A stretch of 64,000 nt of DNA from Nocardioides bizhenqiangii (lineage in GTDB: Bacteria; Actinomycetota; Actinomycetes; Propionibacteriales; Nocardioidaceae). The stretch covers positions 2,045,501 through 2,109,500 of the forward strand of contig NZ_CP141059.1 in the NCBI RefSeq assembly GCF_034661235.1, read 5' to 3'. The position numbers and the translations under genes were made by a program. The notes under the pieces were generated by a model. That model ran no database searches, was not told the DNA's origin, and saw nothing but the letters and a program-made list of their open reading frames with translations. Below, piece by piece: positions 52,018 through 60,952 of the stretch (position 1 is its first letter; every line of letters begins with the position of its first letter).

Positions 52018-53403
52018 ATGAGCAGCAACCAGGTCACCACCCCACCGGGCCGGCGGGCGCGCCGCGACCGCACCCACTACCTCTATCTCGCCGTCATCGC
52101 CGCCGTCGCGGCGGGCATCGCCGTCGGCCTCGTGGCGCCGGCGTTCGCGGTCGAGCTCAAGCCGCTCGGCCAGGCGTTCGTCGCGCTGATCAAGATGATG
52201 ATCCAGCCGGTCATCTTCTGCACCATCGTCATCGGCGTCGGCTCGGTCCGCAGCGCCGCGCGGGTCGGCAAGGTCGGCGGCCTCGCGATGCTCTACTTCG
52301 TGGTCATGTCGACCGCGGCGCTGGCGATCGGGCTGGTCGTCGGCAACCTGCTCAACCCCGGGTCCGGCCTGCACATCACCGAGGAGACCGCGTCCGCCGG
52401 CGCCGAGCAGGCCGCGGAGACCGGCCACGCCAGCACGACCGACTTCCTGCTCGGCATCGTCCCGGACTCCATGCTGTCGGCACTGACCTCCGGCGAGGTG
52501 CTGCAGACGCTGCTGATCGCGCTCCTGGTCGGGTTCGCCCTCCAGGCGATGGGATCGGCCGGTGAGCCGGTGCTGCGTGGCGTCGGGCACCTCCAGCGCC
52601 TGGTCTTCCGGGTGCTGGCGATGATCATGTGGGTCGCCCCGGTCGGAGCGTTCGGTGCGATCGCGGGCGTCGTCGGCGAGACCGGCGTGGACGCCCTCAA
52701 GAGCCTCGCGGTGCTGATGATCGGCTTCTACGTCACCTGCGCGCTGTTCGTCTTCGTGCTGCTCGGCACCATCCTGAAGGTGGCGACGGGCGTGAACATC
52801 TTCGCGCTGCTGCGCTACCTGGGCCGCGAGTTCCTCCTGATCCTCTCGACGTCGTCGTCGGAGTCGGCCCTGCCGCGCCTGATCGCGAAGATGGAGCACG
52901 CCGGGGTCGACAAGCCCACCGTCGGTGTCGTGGTGCCGACCGGCTACTCGTTCAACCTCGACGGCACCGCGATCTACCTGACCATGGCGTCGCTGTTCAT
53001 CGCCACGGCCATGGGCGACGCGCTGTCGATCGGCGAGCAGATCTCCCTGCTGCTGTTCATGATGATCGCGTCCAAGGGCGCGGCCGGCGTCACCGGAGCC
53101 GGGATGGCGACCCTCGCCGGCGGCCTGAGCTCGCACCGGCCGGAGCTGGTCGACGGCGTCGGCCTGATCGTCGGCATCGACCGGTTCATGTCGGAGTGCC
53201 GGGCGCTGACGAACTTCGCCGGCAACGCGGTGGCCACCGTGCTCATCGGGTCCTGGACCGGCGGCGTCGACCGCGCGCAGCTCGACCGGGTGCTCGCCGG
53301 TGACGACCCGTTCGACGAGACCACGATGGTCGACGACCACGCGTCTCCCGCGCCCGACCAGGCTGCCTCCGACGCACCGGAGAGGGCGCCCGCCCTGGTG
53401 TGA
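52018..53403 (+). CDS. dctA: DctA-like dicarboxylate/amino-acid:cation symporter
   Basis: A 461-residue member of the DAACS family (DctA/GltP). The diagnostic segments are LIKMMIQPVIFCTIVIGV, the serine-rich LILSTSSSESALPRL of hairpin HP1, PTGYSFNLDGTAIYLTMA in helix 7, and DRFMSECRALTNFAGNAVAT in helix 8. It imports C4-dicarboxylates such as succinate and malate, or glutamate. AGGAGG precedes the start. Divergence from a CitA/CitB-type two-component system favours a C4-dicarboxylate. A strong hairpin follows the stop. Confidence 0.92.
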   Translation: MSSNQVTTPPGRRARRDRTHYLYLAVIAAVAAGIAVGLVAPAFAVELKPLGQAFVALIKMMIQPVIFCTIVIGVGSVRSAARVGKVGGLAMLYFVVMSTAALAIGLVVGNLLNPGSGLHITEETASAGAEQAAETGHASTTDFLLGIVPDSMLSALTSGEVLQTLLIALLVGFALQAMGSAGEPVLRGVGHLQRLVFRVLAMIMWVAPVGAFGAIAGVVGETGVDALKSLAVLMIGFYVTCALFVFVLLGTILKVATGVNIFALLRYLGREFLLILSTSSSESALPRLIAKMEHAGVDKPTVGVVVPTGYSFNLDGTAIYLTMASLFIATAMGDALSIGEQISLLLFMMIASKGAAGVTGAGMATLAGGLSSHRPELVDGVGLIVGIDRFMSECRALTNFAGNAVATVLIGSWTGGVDRAQLDRVLAGDDPFDETTMVDDHASPAPDQAASDAPERAPALV

Positions 53404-53409
53404 GCCGCA

Positions 53410-53456
53410 CGACGCCGGGAGCCGGTCCACGCGAGGCGTGCCGGCTCCCGGCGTCG
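53410..53456 (+). terminator. Long-stem terminator after dctA
   Basis: CGACGCCGGGAGCCGG (53410-53425) pairs perfectly with 53441-53456, a 16-bp stem. The loop itself contains a second hairpin, CACGC-GAG-GCGTG (53428-53440). It begins seven bases after the dctA stop. No T-tract follows, as is common in actinobacteria. Confidence 0.8.
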
Positions 53457-53477
53457 CGTGCGACTACCGTTGCCGGC

Positions 53478-54476
53478 GTGGAGGATGAGGATCCCGGCAC
53501 GCCCGCGGCAGGCGCCGCTCCGGCCGACCGCACTCTCCTCCAGAAGGTCCTCCACACGCTCTGGCGGCTGGTCGTCACGACCGTCGGCTCGTGCCTGAAG
53601 CACCGGGTGACCGGGCTGGCCGCGGAGGGGGCGTTCTTCGCGGTGCTGTCCGTGCCGCCGCTGATCTTCGCGCTCATCGGCGGCGTCGGCTACGTGTCGG
53701 AGAACTTCAGCGCGGCGCAGATCCAGGACATCCGCGAGGCAGTCGTCGACCTGTTCTCGACCTTCCTCACCGACCGGGCCGTCAACCAGGTCATCGAACC
53801 CACGCTGAACCAGGTGCTCGGGGGCGGTCGGTTCGACGTCATCTCGCTCGGCTTCGTGCTCGCCCTGTGGTCGGGCTCCCGCGCGCTCAACGTCTTCGTC
53901 GACACCATCACGATCATGCACGGGCTCGGCGGGAGCCGGGGGATCGTCAAGACCCGAGCGCTGTCGTTCGTCCTCTACATCCTCGCGCTGATCACCGGCG
54001 CGATCTCGATCCCCCTGGTCGTGGCCGGCCCGACCCTGGTGCGCGACTGGCTGCCGAACCGTGCGGACTTCCTGATGAACTTCTACTGGCCCACGGTCAT
54101 CGTGATCTGTATCTGCTTCCTGGCGACGCTCTACCACGTGTCCGTGCCGGTCCGGACCAACTGGAGCTTCAACCTTCCCGGGGCGACCTTCGCCCTGATC
54201 GCCTGGATCCTCGGGTCCTACGTCCTGCGCTGGGTGATCACGGTGACCGCCACCGACTCCCGGTCCATCTACGGCCCGCTCGCGGCCCCGATCGCGGTGC
54301 TGCTCTGGCTCTACGTCGTGGCGCTCGCCGTCCTCATCGGCGCCGCCGTGAACGCCGCGTTCGACACCGTGTTCCCCCAGGAGATGACGTCCCGTGCCCG
54401 CCGCGAGCTGATGGCCCGGGTGCGCAACCGGGTCACGCAGGCGAGGGAGCGCGGCGGCGAGCCGACCGTCGACTAG
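53478..54476 (+). CDS. YihY/BrkB-family membrane protein
   Basis: A 332-residue protein with six hydrophobic helices, matching YihY/virulence factor BrkB (formerly mis-called RNase BN). Typical elements are AAEGAFFAVLSVPPLIFALIGG, LGFVLALWSGSRALNVFVDTI and IYGPLAAPIAVLLWLYV. Function is unresolved. GTG 53478 follows TACCGT by seven bases (leaderless). Confidence 0.87.
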   Translation: MEDEDPGTPAAGAAPADRTLLQKVLHTLWRLVVTTVGSCLKHRVTGLAAEGAFFAVLSVPPLIFALIGGVGYVSENFSAAQIQDIREAVVDLFSTFLTDRAVNQVIEPTLNQVLGGGRFDVISLGFVLALWSGSRALNVFVDTITIMHGLGGSRGIVKTRALSFVLYILALITGAISIPLVVAGPTLVRDWLPNRADFLMNFYWPTVIVICICFLATLYHVSVPVRTNWSFNLPGATFALIAWILGSYVLRWVITVTATDSRSIYGPLAAPIAVLLWLYVVALAVLIGAAVNAAFDTVFPQEMTSRARRELMARVRNRVTQARERGGEPTVD

Positions 54477-54486
54477 ATTCGCGGCT

Positions 54487-55608
54487 GTGCACGACCTTTC
54501 GTCGCCGGACAAACGCGAGGGCGCGAGCCTGGTCGCGTTGCCGGAGCGCGTGCGCTCGCCGTGGTGGGAGCTGGGCAGGCGGGTGCTCGCGGCGTTGGCC
54601 ATCCTGGTCGGCACCGTCCTGCTGGTGATGATCGACCGCGACGGCTACCGCGACGCCGGCGACGCCACGCTCGCCAACCCGTACGGGACGATCTCCCTGG
54701 TCGACGCGATCTACTACACGACCGTCACCCTCAGCACGACCGGGTACGGCGACATCGCGCCGGTCTCCGACCAGGCCCGCCTGGTCAACGCCTTCGTCAT
54801 CACGCCTGCCCGCATCGCCTTCCTGGTGCTGCTGATCGGCACCACCCTCGAGGTCCTCGCGCAGCGCGGACGCGAGATGTTCCGCATCGCCCGTTGGAGG
54901 AAGCACATGGGAAAGCACGTGGTCGTCATCGGCTATGGCACCAAGGGCCGCAGCGCCGTCGACACCCTCGTCAACAACGGGCTCGAACGTGACCACGTGG
55001 TCATCGTCGACCCCAGTCCGGAGGCGCTCGCCGACGCGCACGCCGACCAGCTCGCCGTCATCACCGGTGACGCCACCCGGCGCGACGTGCTGCGGCGAGC
55101 CGGCATCGCCACGGCCGACCAGGTCATCGTCACCACCGACCGTGACGACACCAACGTGCTGGCGACGTTGACCGTCCGCCAGCTCAACCCCGATGCGTTC
55201 ATCGTCGCGGCCGTCCGCGAGCAGGAGAACGCTCCGCTGATCCGGCAGTCCGGCGCCGACTCGGTGATCATCTCGGCCGACGCGGTCGGCCGGCTGCTCG
55301 GCCTGTCGACGTTGTCACCCACGCTCGGCACCGTGATGGAGGACCTGCTGACCTACGGCGGCGACGGGCTCGAGGTCGCCGAGCGCGAGCTGCTCGTCAA
55401 CGAGGTCGGGGTGCCGCCCCAGTCGCTGCCGGACCAGGTGATCGCCGTCGTGCGCGACGAGAAGGTCTATCGCTACTTCGACCCCGTGGTGACCCTCCTC
55501 GCCCGCGGCGACCGGCTGGTCGTCGTACGCCCGGCCAAGGAGCTGCCGTGGGCGCCGCGGCCCGGCACGCACAACGAGGACGTCGCCGCCGACGCCCAGG
55601 AGGGCTGA
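54487..55608 (+). CDS. Two-helix potassium channel with RCK/TrkA domain
   Basis: A 373-residue channel subunit. Helix 1 (about 33-50), pore helix and selectivity filter TTGYGD (84-89), helix 2 (about 98-118), then an RCK N-domain with GYGTKGRSAVDTL (Rossmann glycine loop) and a TrkA-C-like tail (about 270-350). Tetramers conduct K+ gated by a cytoplasmic ligand such as Ca2+ or nucleotide. GTG 54487 follows TAGATT by seven bases. It lies 10 bp after the YihY gene. Confidence 0.92.
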   Translation: MHDLSSPDKREGASLVALPERVRSPWWELGRRVLAALAILVGTVLLVMIDRDGYRDAGDATLANPYGTISLVDAIYYTTVTLSTTGYGDIAPVSDQARLVNAFVITPARIAFLVLLIGTTLEVLAQRGREMFRIARWRKHMGKHVVVIGYGTKGRSAVDTLVNNGLERDHVVIVDPSPEALADAHADQLAVITGDATRRDVLRRAGIATADQVIVTTDRDDTNVLATLTVRQLNPDAFIVAAVREQENAPLIRQSGADSVIISADAVGRLLGLSTLSPTLGTVMEDLLTYGGDGLEVAERELLVNEVGVPPQSLPDQVIAVVRDEKVYRYFDPVVTLLARGDRLVVVRPAKELPWAPRPGTHNEDVAADAQEG

Positions 55609-55623
55609 CGACGTCAGACCCGC

Positions 55624-56223
55624 TCAGACCGCGGCCGTCTCCGGCCGGAGCATGCACTCGTCGAGGTGGCGCGCCATCAGGTCCAGGACCTGCTCGGAGT
55701 TGCGGTCGTCCCGACGGACCAGCCAGTCGAGCGTGATGCCGTCGATCGTCGCCGCGAGGTAGCGGCCGAGCACTTCGGGCGGCACCGACGGCTGGGCGCC
55801 GATCGCGTCGAGGACCGCGAGGAACGCGTGGGCGTAGTGGTCGTACTGCTGGCGCGCGACGGCGGCGTAGCCGGGCTTGCGGAGGCAGTACTGGGTGAGC
55901 TCGTAGGTCAGCAGGTGCTGGTCGGGGTTGGTGACGACGTCCTTCCAGTACGCCGCCAGGCCGGCGCGGATCATGTCCTGACGGCTGGCTCCGACGTCGA
56001 ACGATGCCTCGGCAAGGTCGACGTTCCGGCCCACCAGGGTCTTGATGACGGCGTCGAGCAGCTCCTGCTTGGAGTCGAAGCAGTAGTGGAAGACACTCAG
56101 TGACGTCCCGGCCTCGGCCACGATCGCCCGTGTGGTCGCCTTCGGCACACCCTCCCGGGTGAGCACGGCGATGGCTGCGTCGACGAGCTGCTGCCGTCGC
56201 TGGATCAGCGGCATCCGCGTCAT
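55624..56223 (-). CDS. TetR-family regulator
   Basis: A 199-residue regulator. The N-terminal HTH reads RRQQLVDAAIAVLTREGVPK, then TTRAIVAEAGTSLSVFHYCFDS, and the C-terminal helical domain resembles BetI-like TetR_C. It is divergent from an amine oxidase gene, its likely target; the inducer may be an amine. ATG 56223 has an AGAAGGGGGA site; an upstream in-frame start at 56253 is less likely. Confidence 0.88.
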   Translation of the reverse strand: MTRMPLIQRRQQLVDAAIAVLTREGVPKATTRAIVAEAGTSLSVFHYCFDSKQELLDAVIKTLVGRNVDLAEASFDVGASRQDMIRAGLAAYWKDVVTNPDQHLLTYELTQYCLRKPGYAAVARQQYDHYAHAFLAVLDAIGAQPSVPPEVLGRYLAATIDGITLDWLVRRDDRNSEQVLDLMARHLDECMLRPETAAV

Positions 56224-56260
56224 TTGCGTTCCCCCTTCTCCCTCCAGGGTCAAACCTAGA

Positions 56261-56305
56261 GTTACTGGCGTAACGACGTGAGGGTCCGCGACGTAACGCC
56301 GTAAC
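56261..56305. promoter_or_regulatory. Tandem TetR-type operators between regulator and amine oxidase genes
   Basis: GTTAC-TGGC-GTAAC (56261-56274) is a perfect palindrome. A second cluster at 56293-56305 contains GTAAC-GCC-GTAAC; read on the opposite strand it gives GTTACGGCGTTACG, similar to the first site. Two related sites in a divergent region fit TetR autoregulation and control of the oxidase. Confidence 0.6.
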
Positions 56306-56364
56306 AGTGGTACCCCATCCTCGTTAGCGTAGTAGGACAGATGACCTGATCGCGCGAGGTGGAC

Positions 56365-57864
56365 ATGGGTGCAGCACTCGGCCGTCGGCGGCTGCTCGGC
56401 GGGATCGCCGTCGGGGCAGCGGGCGCAGCAGGCGCAGCAGGGGCCGGCGGCGGGCTGTGGAGCCCGGGTCCCGCCGCCGCCGCCACGGTCAGCGGGCCGC
56501 TGCCCGACCGCGTCGACGTGGTCGTGGTCGGCGGCGGCATCTCCGGTCTCACGGCAGCTCGGAAGCTCCGATCACGCGGTGCCAAGGTTCTCGTCGTCGA
56601 GGCGCGCGACCGGGTGGGTGGCCGCGTCCTCAACCACCACCTCCGCGCGGGCGGCGTGATCGAGGCCGGTGGCGCGTTCGTCGGGCCGACCCAGGACCGG
56701 ATCCTGCGGCTCGCCGACGACCTCGGCGTCAAGACGTTCAAGGAGTACGTCGAGGGCGAGAACGTCTACATCAAGAACGGCCAGCGCTCGACCTACACCG
56801 GCACCGTGCCGCCCGACCCGAGCATCCTGCTCGACGCCGCCCTGCTCCAGGAGCGGATCAACAACATGGCGGCGCAGATCGACGTCGATGCCCCGTGGAA
56901 CCACCCGCAGGCCGCGAGGTGGGACGCGCTCAGGGTCAGGGACTGGGTTGCGCAGCAGACCCTGTCGGCGGACACCGACTCGCTCCTCGAGTGCTACTTC
57001 CAGCCGAGCTGGGGCTCCGACGCCGGCAACGTCTCGGTGCTGTTCCTTGCCTGGTTCATCGCGACCGCCGGCAACGAGGACAACGTCGGCACGTTCCAGC
57101 GCTCGTCCAGCACGGCGGGCGGCGCGCAGGAGTCGCGCTTCAAGCTCGGGTCGCAGGCAGTGCCGAAACGGATGGCGCGCGAGCTCGGTGACCGGGTCGC
57201 GCTCCGGGCTCCGGTCCGGCGCATCGTCCAGCGGGACGGCTGGGCGCACGTGCACACCGACCGCGGCACGGTCCGTGGGAAGCGGGTGATCGTCGCCTGC
57301 CCTCCGCCGCTCGTGCTCGACATCGACTGGGCGCCCCAGCTGCCGGAACGCCGTCGCCACCTGCTCGCGAACATGCCGATGGGCAACCTGATGAAGTGCG
57401 ACGCGGTCTACAGGACCCCGTTCTGGCGGGACGCCGGGCTCTCCGGGTCCGGTCTGTCGCACTCCGGCGCGACCCGGGCGGTCTTCGACAACACCCCGGC
57501 GTCGGGCGCGCCGGGCGTGCTGCTGGCGTTCGTCGGTGGCTCGACGTGGAAGGCCTACGGTCGCCTGCCGCGGGCCCAGCGGAGACGCGCGGTCCTCGAG
57601 GGGTTCGCCGAGATGTTCGGCGAGCAGGCACTGCACCCGATCGAGTACACCGAGCACGACTGGACGCTCGAGCGGTGGACCACCGGCGGCCCGATCGCGC
57701 TGCCGCGGCCGGGCGTCATCACCAGCCACGGCTCGGAGATCCGTCGTCCGTTCGGTCGCGTGCACTGGGCCGGCACCGAGACGTCGACGTACTGGTCCGG
57801 CTTCATGGACGGCGCCGTTCGCGCGGGGGAGAGGGCTGCGCGAGAGGTCATGGAGAAGCTGTGA
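56365..57864 (+). CDS. Tat-exported flavin amine oxidase
   Basis: A 499-residue monoamine/putrescine oxidase-like flavoenzyme. The twin-arginine signal GRRRLLGGIAVGAAG lies at about residues 6-20. The FAD site follows as VVVVGGGISGLTAARKL and the conserved GGRVLNHH; VHWAGTETSTYWSGFMDGAVRAGERAA is the C-terminal FAD-binding block. The FAD-linking cysteine of mammalian MAO is not evident, so FAD is probably non-covalent. It probably deaminates an extracellular amine. GAGG five bases before ATG 56365 sets the start. The downstream propeller gene overlaps by four bases. Confidence 0.87.
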   Translation: MGAALGRRRLLGGIAVGAAGAAGAAGAGGGLWSPGPAAAATVSGPLPDRVDVVVVGGGISGLTAARKLRSRGAKVLVVEARDRVGGRVLNHHLRAGGVIEAGGAFVGPTQDRILRLADDLGVKTFKEYVEGENVYIKNGQRSTYTGTVPPDPSILLDAALLQERINNMAAQIDVDAPWNHPQAARWDALRVRDWVAQQTLSADTDSLLECYFQPSWGSDAGNVSVLFLAWFIATAGNEDNVGTFQRSSSTAGGAQESRFKLGSQAVPKRMARELGDRVALRAPVRRIVQRDGWAHVHTDRGTVRGKRVIVACPPPLVLDIDWAPQLPERRRHLLANMPMGNLMKCDAVYRTPFWRDAGLSGSGLSHSGATRAVFDNTPASGAPGVLLAFVGGSTWKAYGRLPRAQRRRAVLEGFAEMFGEQALHPIEYTEHDWTLERWTTGGPIALPRPGVITSHGSEIRRPFGRVHWAGTETSTYWSGFMDGAVRAGERAAREVMEKL

Positions 57865-58961
57865 ACCCGGTACAACGAGCACTCGCCGCGCTCCTCGCCG
57901 CGGTGCTGGTGCTGCTCACCCCCGCCGGCTCAGGAGCGGCGGAGGACCGGGAGCGGTGGCACACCAAGGTGCTGGCGATGGTCGACGCACCGGGCCGCCC
58001 GGCCAACGTCGTCCTCCACCCGAACGGGCGGGTGTACGCCGGCACCTTCGCCAGTCCCCAGACCGACGGCGTGCCTTCGGTCGTGCGCGAGTGGACGCGG
58101 GCAGGGCGCCTGCTGCGCTCGTGGGAGGTGCCCGGCCAGGACCTCGAGGTCAGTCACGGCGTGCAGGTGGCCAACGTGGACTCACGCGGCAGGCTCGTCG
58201 TCCTCGAGAAGAGCACCGGCGGCGTGCTTCTCCTCGACCTGCGCACCGACCGCTGGTCGACGTACTCACGACTGCCGGACCTGCCCGCCTGTGCCCTGGG
58301 CCAGACCGGCGAGGGCTGCACGCCCAACCTGGTCGACGCCGCCCCGATCCCGAACTACGCGACGTGGGGCCCGGGTGGGGCGCTCTACGTCAGCGACTAC
58401 GGCCAGGCCGTCCTGTGGCGGGTCCCGCCCGGTGGCGGGAAGGCGCGACCGTGGCTCGTGGACAAGCGGCTGGACGGAGTCGAGTTCGGGACGGCGGGGC
58501 TGGTGCTCGGGCCGCAGCGGCGCTCGCTCTACGTGATGCAGCAGACCTCGCTGGGTCTCGGCGAGGCGACCGTCGCCCTGGGCAAGCTCTACCAGGTCCC
58601 GCTGAAGGGCGAGCGCACGCTGACCAGGCTCTGGCAGTCGCGGCCCATGGACCTGCCGGACGGCTTCAGCTTCGCCCGCTCCGGACGGGTCTACGTGGCG
58701 AACGCCGGCAGCAACCAGCTGGTGGTCCTCGACGAGGACTTCAAGGAGGTGGAGCGGGTGCCGGCGCTGCCGCTGACCGGTGACAACGGGTCGCCGGTGC
58801 CGTTCGACACCCCGTCGAACATGACCTTCGCGGGCACCAGCGTGCTCGTGGCCAACCAGGGGTTCTTCGGCAACCCGGCCCACCACGCGATCCTCGACGT
58901 CCACGTCGGCGAGCGGGGTGTCCCGGTGTTCATCCCCGAGGGCGCAGGCGTACGGCGCTGA
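57861..58961 (+). CDS. Secreted beta-propeller protein coupled to the amine oxidase
   Basis: A 366-residue exported protein. A Sec signal spans about 1-26 (ALAALLAAVLVLLTPAGSGA). Then an SMP-30/NHL-like six-bladed propeller is suggested by VVLHPNGRVYAGTFAS, VDSRGRLVVLEKS, WGPGGALYVSDYGQAVLWRV and FARSGRVYVANAGSNQLVVLD. A cysteine pair lies at about 139 and 150. GTG 57861 overlaps the oxidase stop (GTGA), so the two are made together; it may be a partner, lactonase or aldehyde-handling enzyme. Function inferred only from context. Confidence 0.75.
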   Translation: MNPVQRALAALLAAVLVLLTPAGSGAAEDRERWHTKVLAMVDAPGRPANVVLHPNGRVYAGTFASPQTDGVPSVVREWTRAGRLLRSWEVPGQDLEVSHGVQVANVDSRGRLVVLEKSTGGVLLLDLRTDRWSTYSRLPDLPACALGQTGEGCTPNLVDAAPIPNYATWGPGGALYVSDYGQAVLWRVPPGGGKARPWLVDKRLDGVEFGTAGLVLGPQRRSLYVMQQTSLGLGEATVALGKLYQVPLKGERTLTRLWQSRPMDLPDGFSFARSGRVYVANAGSNQLVVLDEDFKEVERVPALPLTGDNGSPVPFDTPSNMTFAGTSVLVANQGFFGNPAHHAILDVHVGERGVPVFIPEGAGVRR

Positions 58962-58976
58962 CGGGTCGCCGCCGGT

Positions 58977-59681
58977 TCAGGAGTCGAGGATCCGGGCCTT
59001 CTCGGTCTCGAACTCGGCGTCGGTGATCACACGGCTCGCCTTCAGCGCGGCCAGCCGCTCGAGGGCGGCGACCCGGTCGTCGGCCGCGCCGGGCCGGTCG
59101 GCTGGCGCGCCCTCCTGAGGTGGCGGCTGCATCCCGCCCATCGCGCTGGCGATGAGCCCTTGCACGAGGCCGCCGCCGGGAGCCGCGGCGCCGCCGGCGA
59201 CCCGGCCGTCGCCGTCGAGGTCCATGCCGACCATGCCCTCGTACTGCTTCAGCTCCTCGGGCGTCGCCGGCCGGCCGTTGATCATCACCGTCGGCGACCC
59301 CGGCTGTCCGGTGTACGGCGGATACTGCGGGTCGCCCTCGCCCTGGGGCGGCGGCTGCTGGTTCATCGCGGCCGCGAGCTGTGCGGCCCGCGCGGACGCG
59401 GCCGTGTCCCAGTCCGCGATCTCGTCCCACAGGATCTTGAACTTCGTCGGGTCCGACTGCGACGCCACGATCGGCAGTGTCTGGCCGGGATGGGGCCACT
59501 TCTTCACCTTGACGATGAACTGGTCGTCGATCGCGAACGACTGGTGCCCCGGCACGCTGACGACCAGGTGCATCCGGCAGGTGCCGGAAGTGGCGGCGTC
59601 CGGCGCGCGGGTGGACGACACGATCTGCGCCGCGCCGCGGACCGGGTCCTTGATCCGCTTGAAGCCGTCGAACCAACCCAT
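58977..59681 (-). CDS. SHOCT-domain protein with central disordered linker
   Basis: A 234-residue soluble protein. Residues about 1-100 form a beta-rich domain (RMHLVVSVPGHQSFAIDDQF); a Pro/Gly/Gln-rich linker spans about 105-190 and includes MVGMDLDGDGRVAGG, an EF-hand-like D-x-D-x-D loop; the C-terminus is a SHOCT element (LERLAALKASRVITDAEFET). GGAGG precedes ATG 59681. Function unknown. Confidence 0.72.
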   Translation of the reverse strand: MGWFDGFKRIKDPVRGAAQIVSSTRAPDAATSGTCRMHLVVSVPGHQSFAIDDQFIVKVKKWPHPGQTLPIVASQSDPTKFKILWDEIADWDTAASARAAQLAAAMNQQPPPQGEGDPQYPPYTGQPGSPTVMINGRPATPEELKQYEGMVGMDLDGDGRVAGGAAAPGGGLVQGLIASAMGGMQPPPQEGAPADRPGAADDRVAALERLAALKASRVITDAEFETEKARILDS

Positions 59682-59732
59682 GCTGCCCTCCAGGTCATCC
59701 GGTCCTCGGATTGTGCCCCAGCGTCACATCGA

Positions 59733-59775
59733 TGGTCGAGTGGGAGCGAGCTCAGCGAGCGCCGGTATCGAGGCC
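59733..59775. repeat. REP-like palindromic element
   Basis: TGGTCGAG at the left and GGTATCGAGGCC at the right surround GCGAGCTCAGCGAGCGC. The pattern matches Nocardioides-type dispersed palindromes and the element at 7134-7172. Otherwise the 231-bp stretch 59682-59912 holds no recognisable gene. Confidence 0.5.
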
Positions 59776-59912
59776 GTCTCCGTCGCCGTGTTGCGGATGA
59801 CGACGCTTGCAAGACGACCGGGTATGGCGGCGCGCCGGCGCCTTGCGATGCACGCACCCTGAACGCGCGAACCGTCCAGAGACTTCACACGCACGCCACT
59901 AGGCTGAGGCGC

Positions 59913-59951
59913 ATGGTCCCGGCCGGCTTCGTCGCCATCCACGGCCGCTGA
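59913..59951 (+). CDS. 12-codon leader ORF upstream of carbamate kinase
   Basis: ATG 59913 begins exactly seven bases after a -10-like TAGGCT (59900-59905), the spacing of leaderless starts in this window. It encodes MVPAGFVAIHGR and stops one base before the carbamate kinase GTG (TGA-C-GTG). Termination there could re-initiate at 59953, so translation of the kinase may depend on it. Confidence 0.5.
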   Translation: MVPAGFVAIHGR

Positions 59952-59952
59952 C

Positions 59953-60939
59953 GTGCGCATCGTCGTCGCGCTCGGAGGCAACGCGCTGCTGCGGCGCGGC
60001 CAGAAGCCGGACGCCGCCGTCCAGGAGGAGAACGTCCGGCGTGCCATCGCCGCCCTGGCCCCGCTCGCCGCGGAGCACGAGCTCGTCGTCACCCACGGCA
60101 ACGGCCCGCAGGTCGGCGTCCTCGCGCTGCAGAGCGCGTCCGACCCGCACCTGTCGACGCCGTACCCGTTCGACGTCCTCGGAGCCCAGACCCAGGGCAT
60201 GATCGGCTACTGGCTGCTCCAGGCGATGCAGAACAACGTGCCCGGGCGGCAGGTCGCCGCGATCATCAACCAGACCCTGGTCGCGGCCGCCGACCCGGCG
60301 TTCGAGAGCCCGACGAAGTTCGTCGGCGAGGTCTACGAACAGGCGGAGGCCGAGCGGCTCGCCAAGGAGCGTGGGTGGACGGTCCGGCCGGACGGCGACG
60401 GCTGGCGGCGGGTGGTGGGCTCGCCGCGTCCGCAGCGGGTCGTCGAGACCCGGTTGATCCGGCTGCTCCTGGAGAGCGGCGCGGTCGTGGTGTGCGCCGG
60501 CGGCGGGGGAGTGCCCGTCGTACGGGACGAGCACGGCGACCTCCGCGGGGTCGAGGCCGTGGTCGACAAGGACCTGACCAGCGCCGTGCTCGCCGAGGCG
60601 CTCGACGCCGACGTGCTGCTGGTGCTCACCGACGTGCCGGCAGTTTTCACGGGCTTCGGGACGCCGGAGCAGGCGCCGATCCGGCGGGAGACACCGGCCG
60701 GGCTGCGCGAGGTCGACTTCGCGGGCGGATCGATGGGACCGAAGGTCGACGCGGTGTGCCGGTTCGTCGAGCTGACCGGCGGCATGGCGGCCATCGGGGC
60801 GCTCGAGGACGCCGTCGCCATCCTGGCCGGTCGCGCCGGGACCGTGGTCACGCCGACCGGGAGCTACGACGGCCGGTCGGTCGACGGCCCGTTTCGGCGG
60901 GCTCGGTCGGTGCCGGACGAGGGCGCGACGCCGACCTGA
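59953..60939 (+). CDS. arcC: Carbamate kinase
   Basis: It makes ATP from carbamoyl phosphate and ADP, or the reverse. The 328-residue protein matches ArcC: VVALGGNALLRRGQKPDA, VTHGNGPQVGVLALQ, GAQTQGMIGYWL, VVCAGGGGVPVV, VVDKDLTSAVLAE and FAGGSMGPKVDA. The dimer is cytoplasmic. arcA and arcB are not nearby, so the carbamoyl-phosphate source may be purine/allantoin or other catabolism. A 12-codon leader ORF precedes it. Confidence 0.94.
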   Translation: MRIVVALGGNALLRRGQKPDAAVQEENVRRAIAALAPLAAEHELVVTHGNGPQVGVLALQSASDPHLSTPYPFDVLGAQTQGMIGYWLLQAMQNNVPGRQVAAIINQTLVAAADPAFESPTKFVGEVYEQAEAERLAKERGWTVRPDGDGWRRVVGSPRPQRVVETRLIRLLLESGAVVVCAGGGGVPVVRDEHGDLRGVEAVVDKDLTSAVLAEALDADVLLVLTDVPAVFTGFGTPEQAPIRRETPAGLREVDFAGGSMGPKVDAVCRFVELTGGMAAIGALEDAVAILAGRAGTVVTPTGSYDGRSVDGPFRRARSVPDEGATPT

Positions 60940-60952
60940 GCACGCGGTCACC

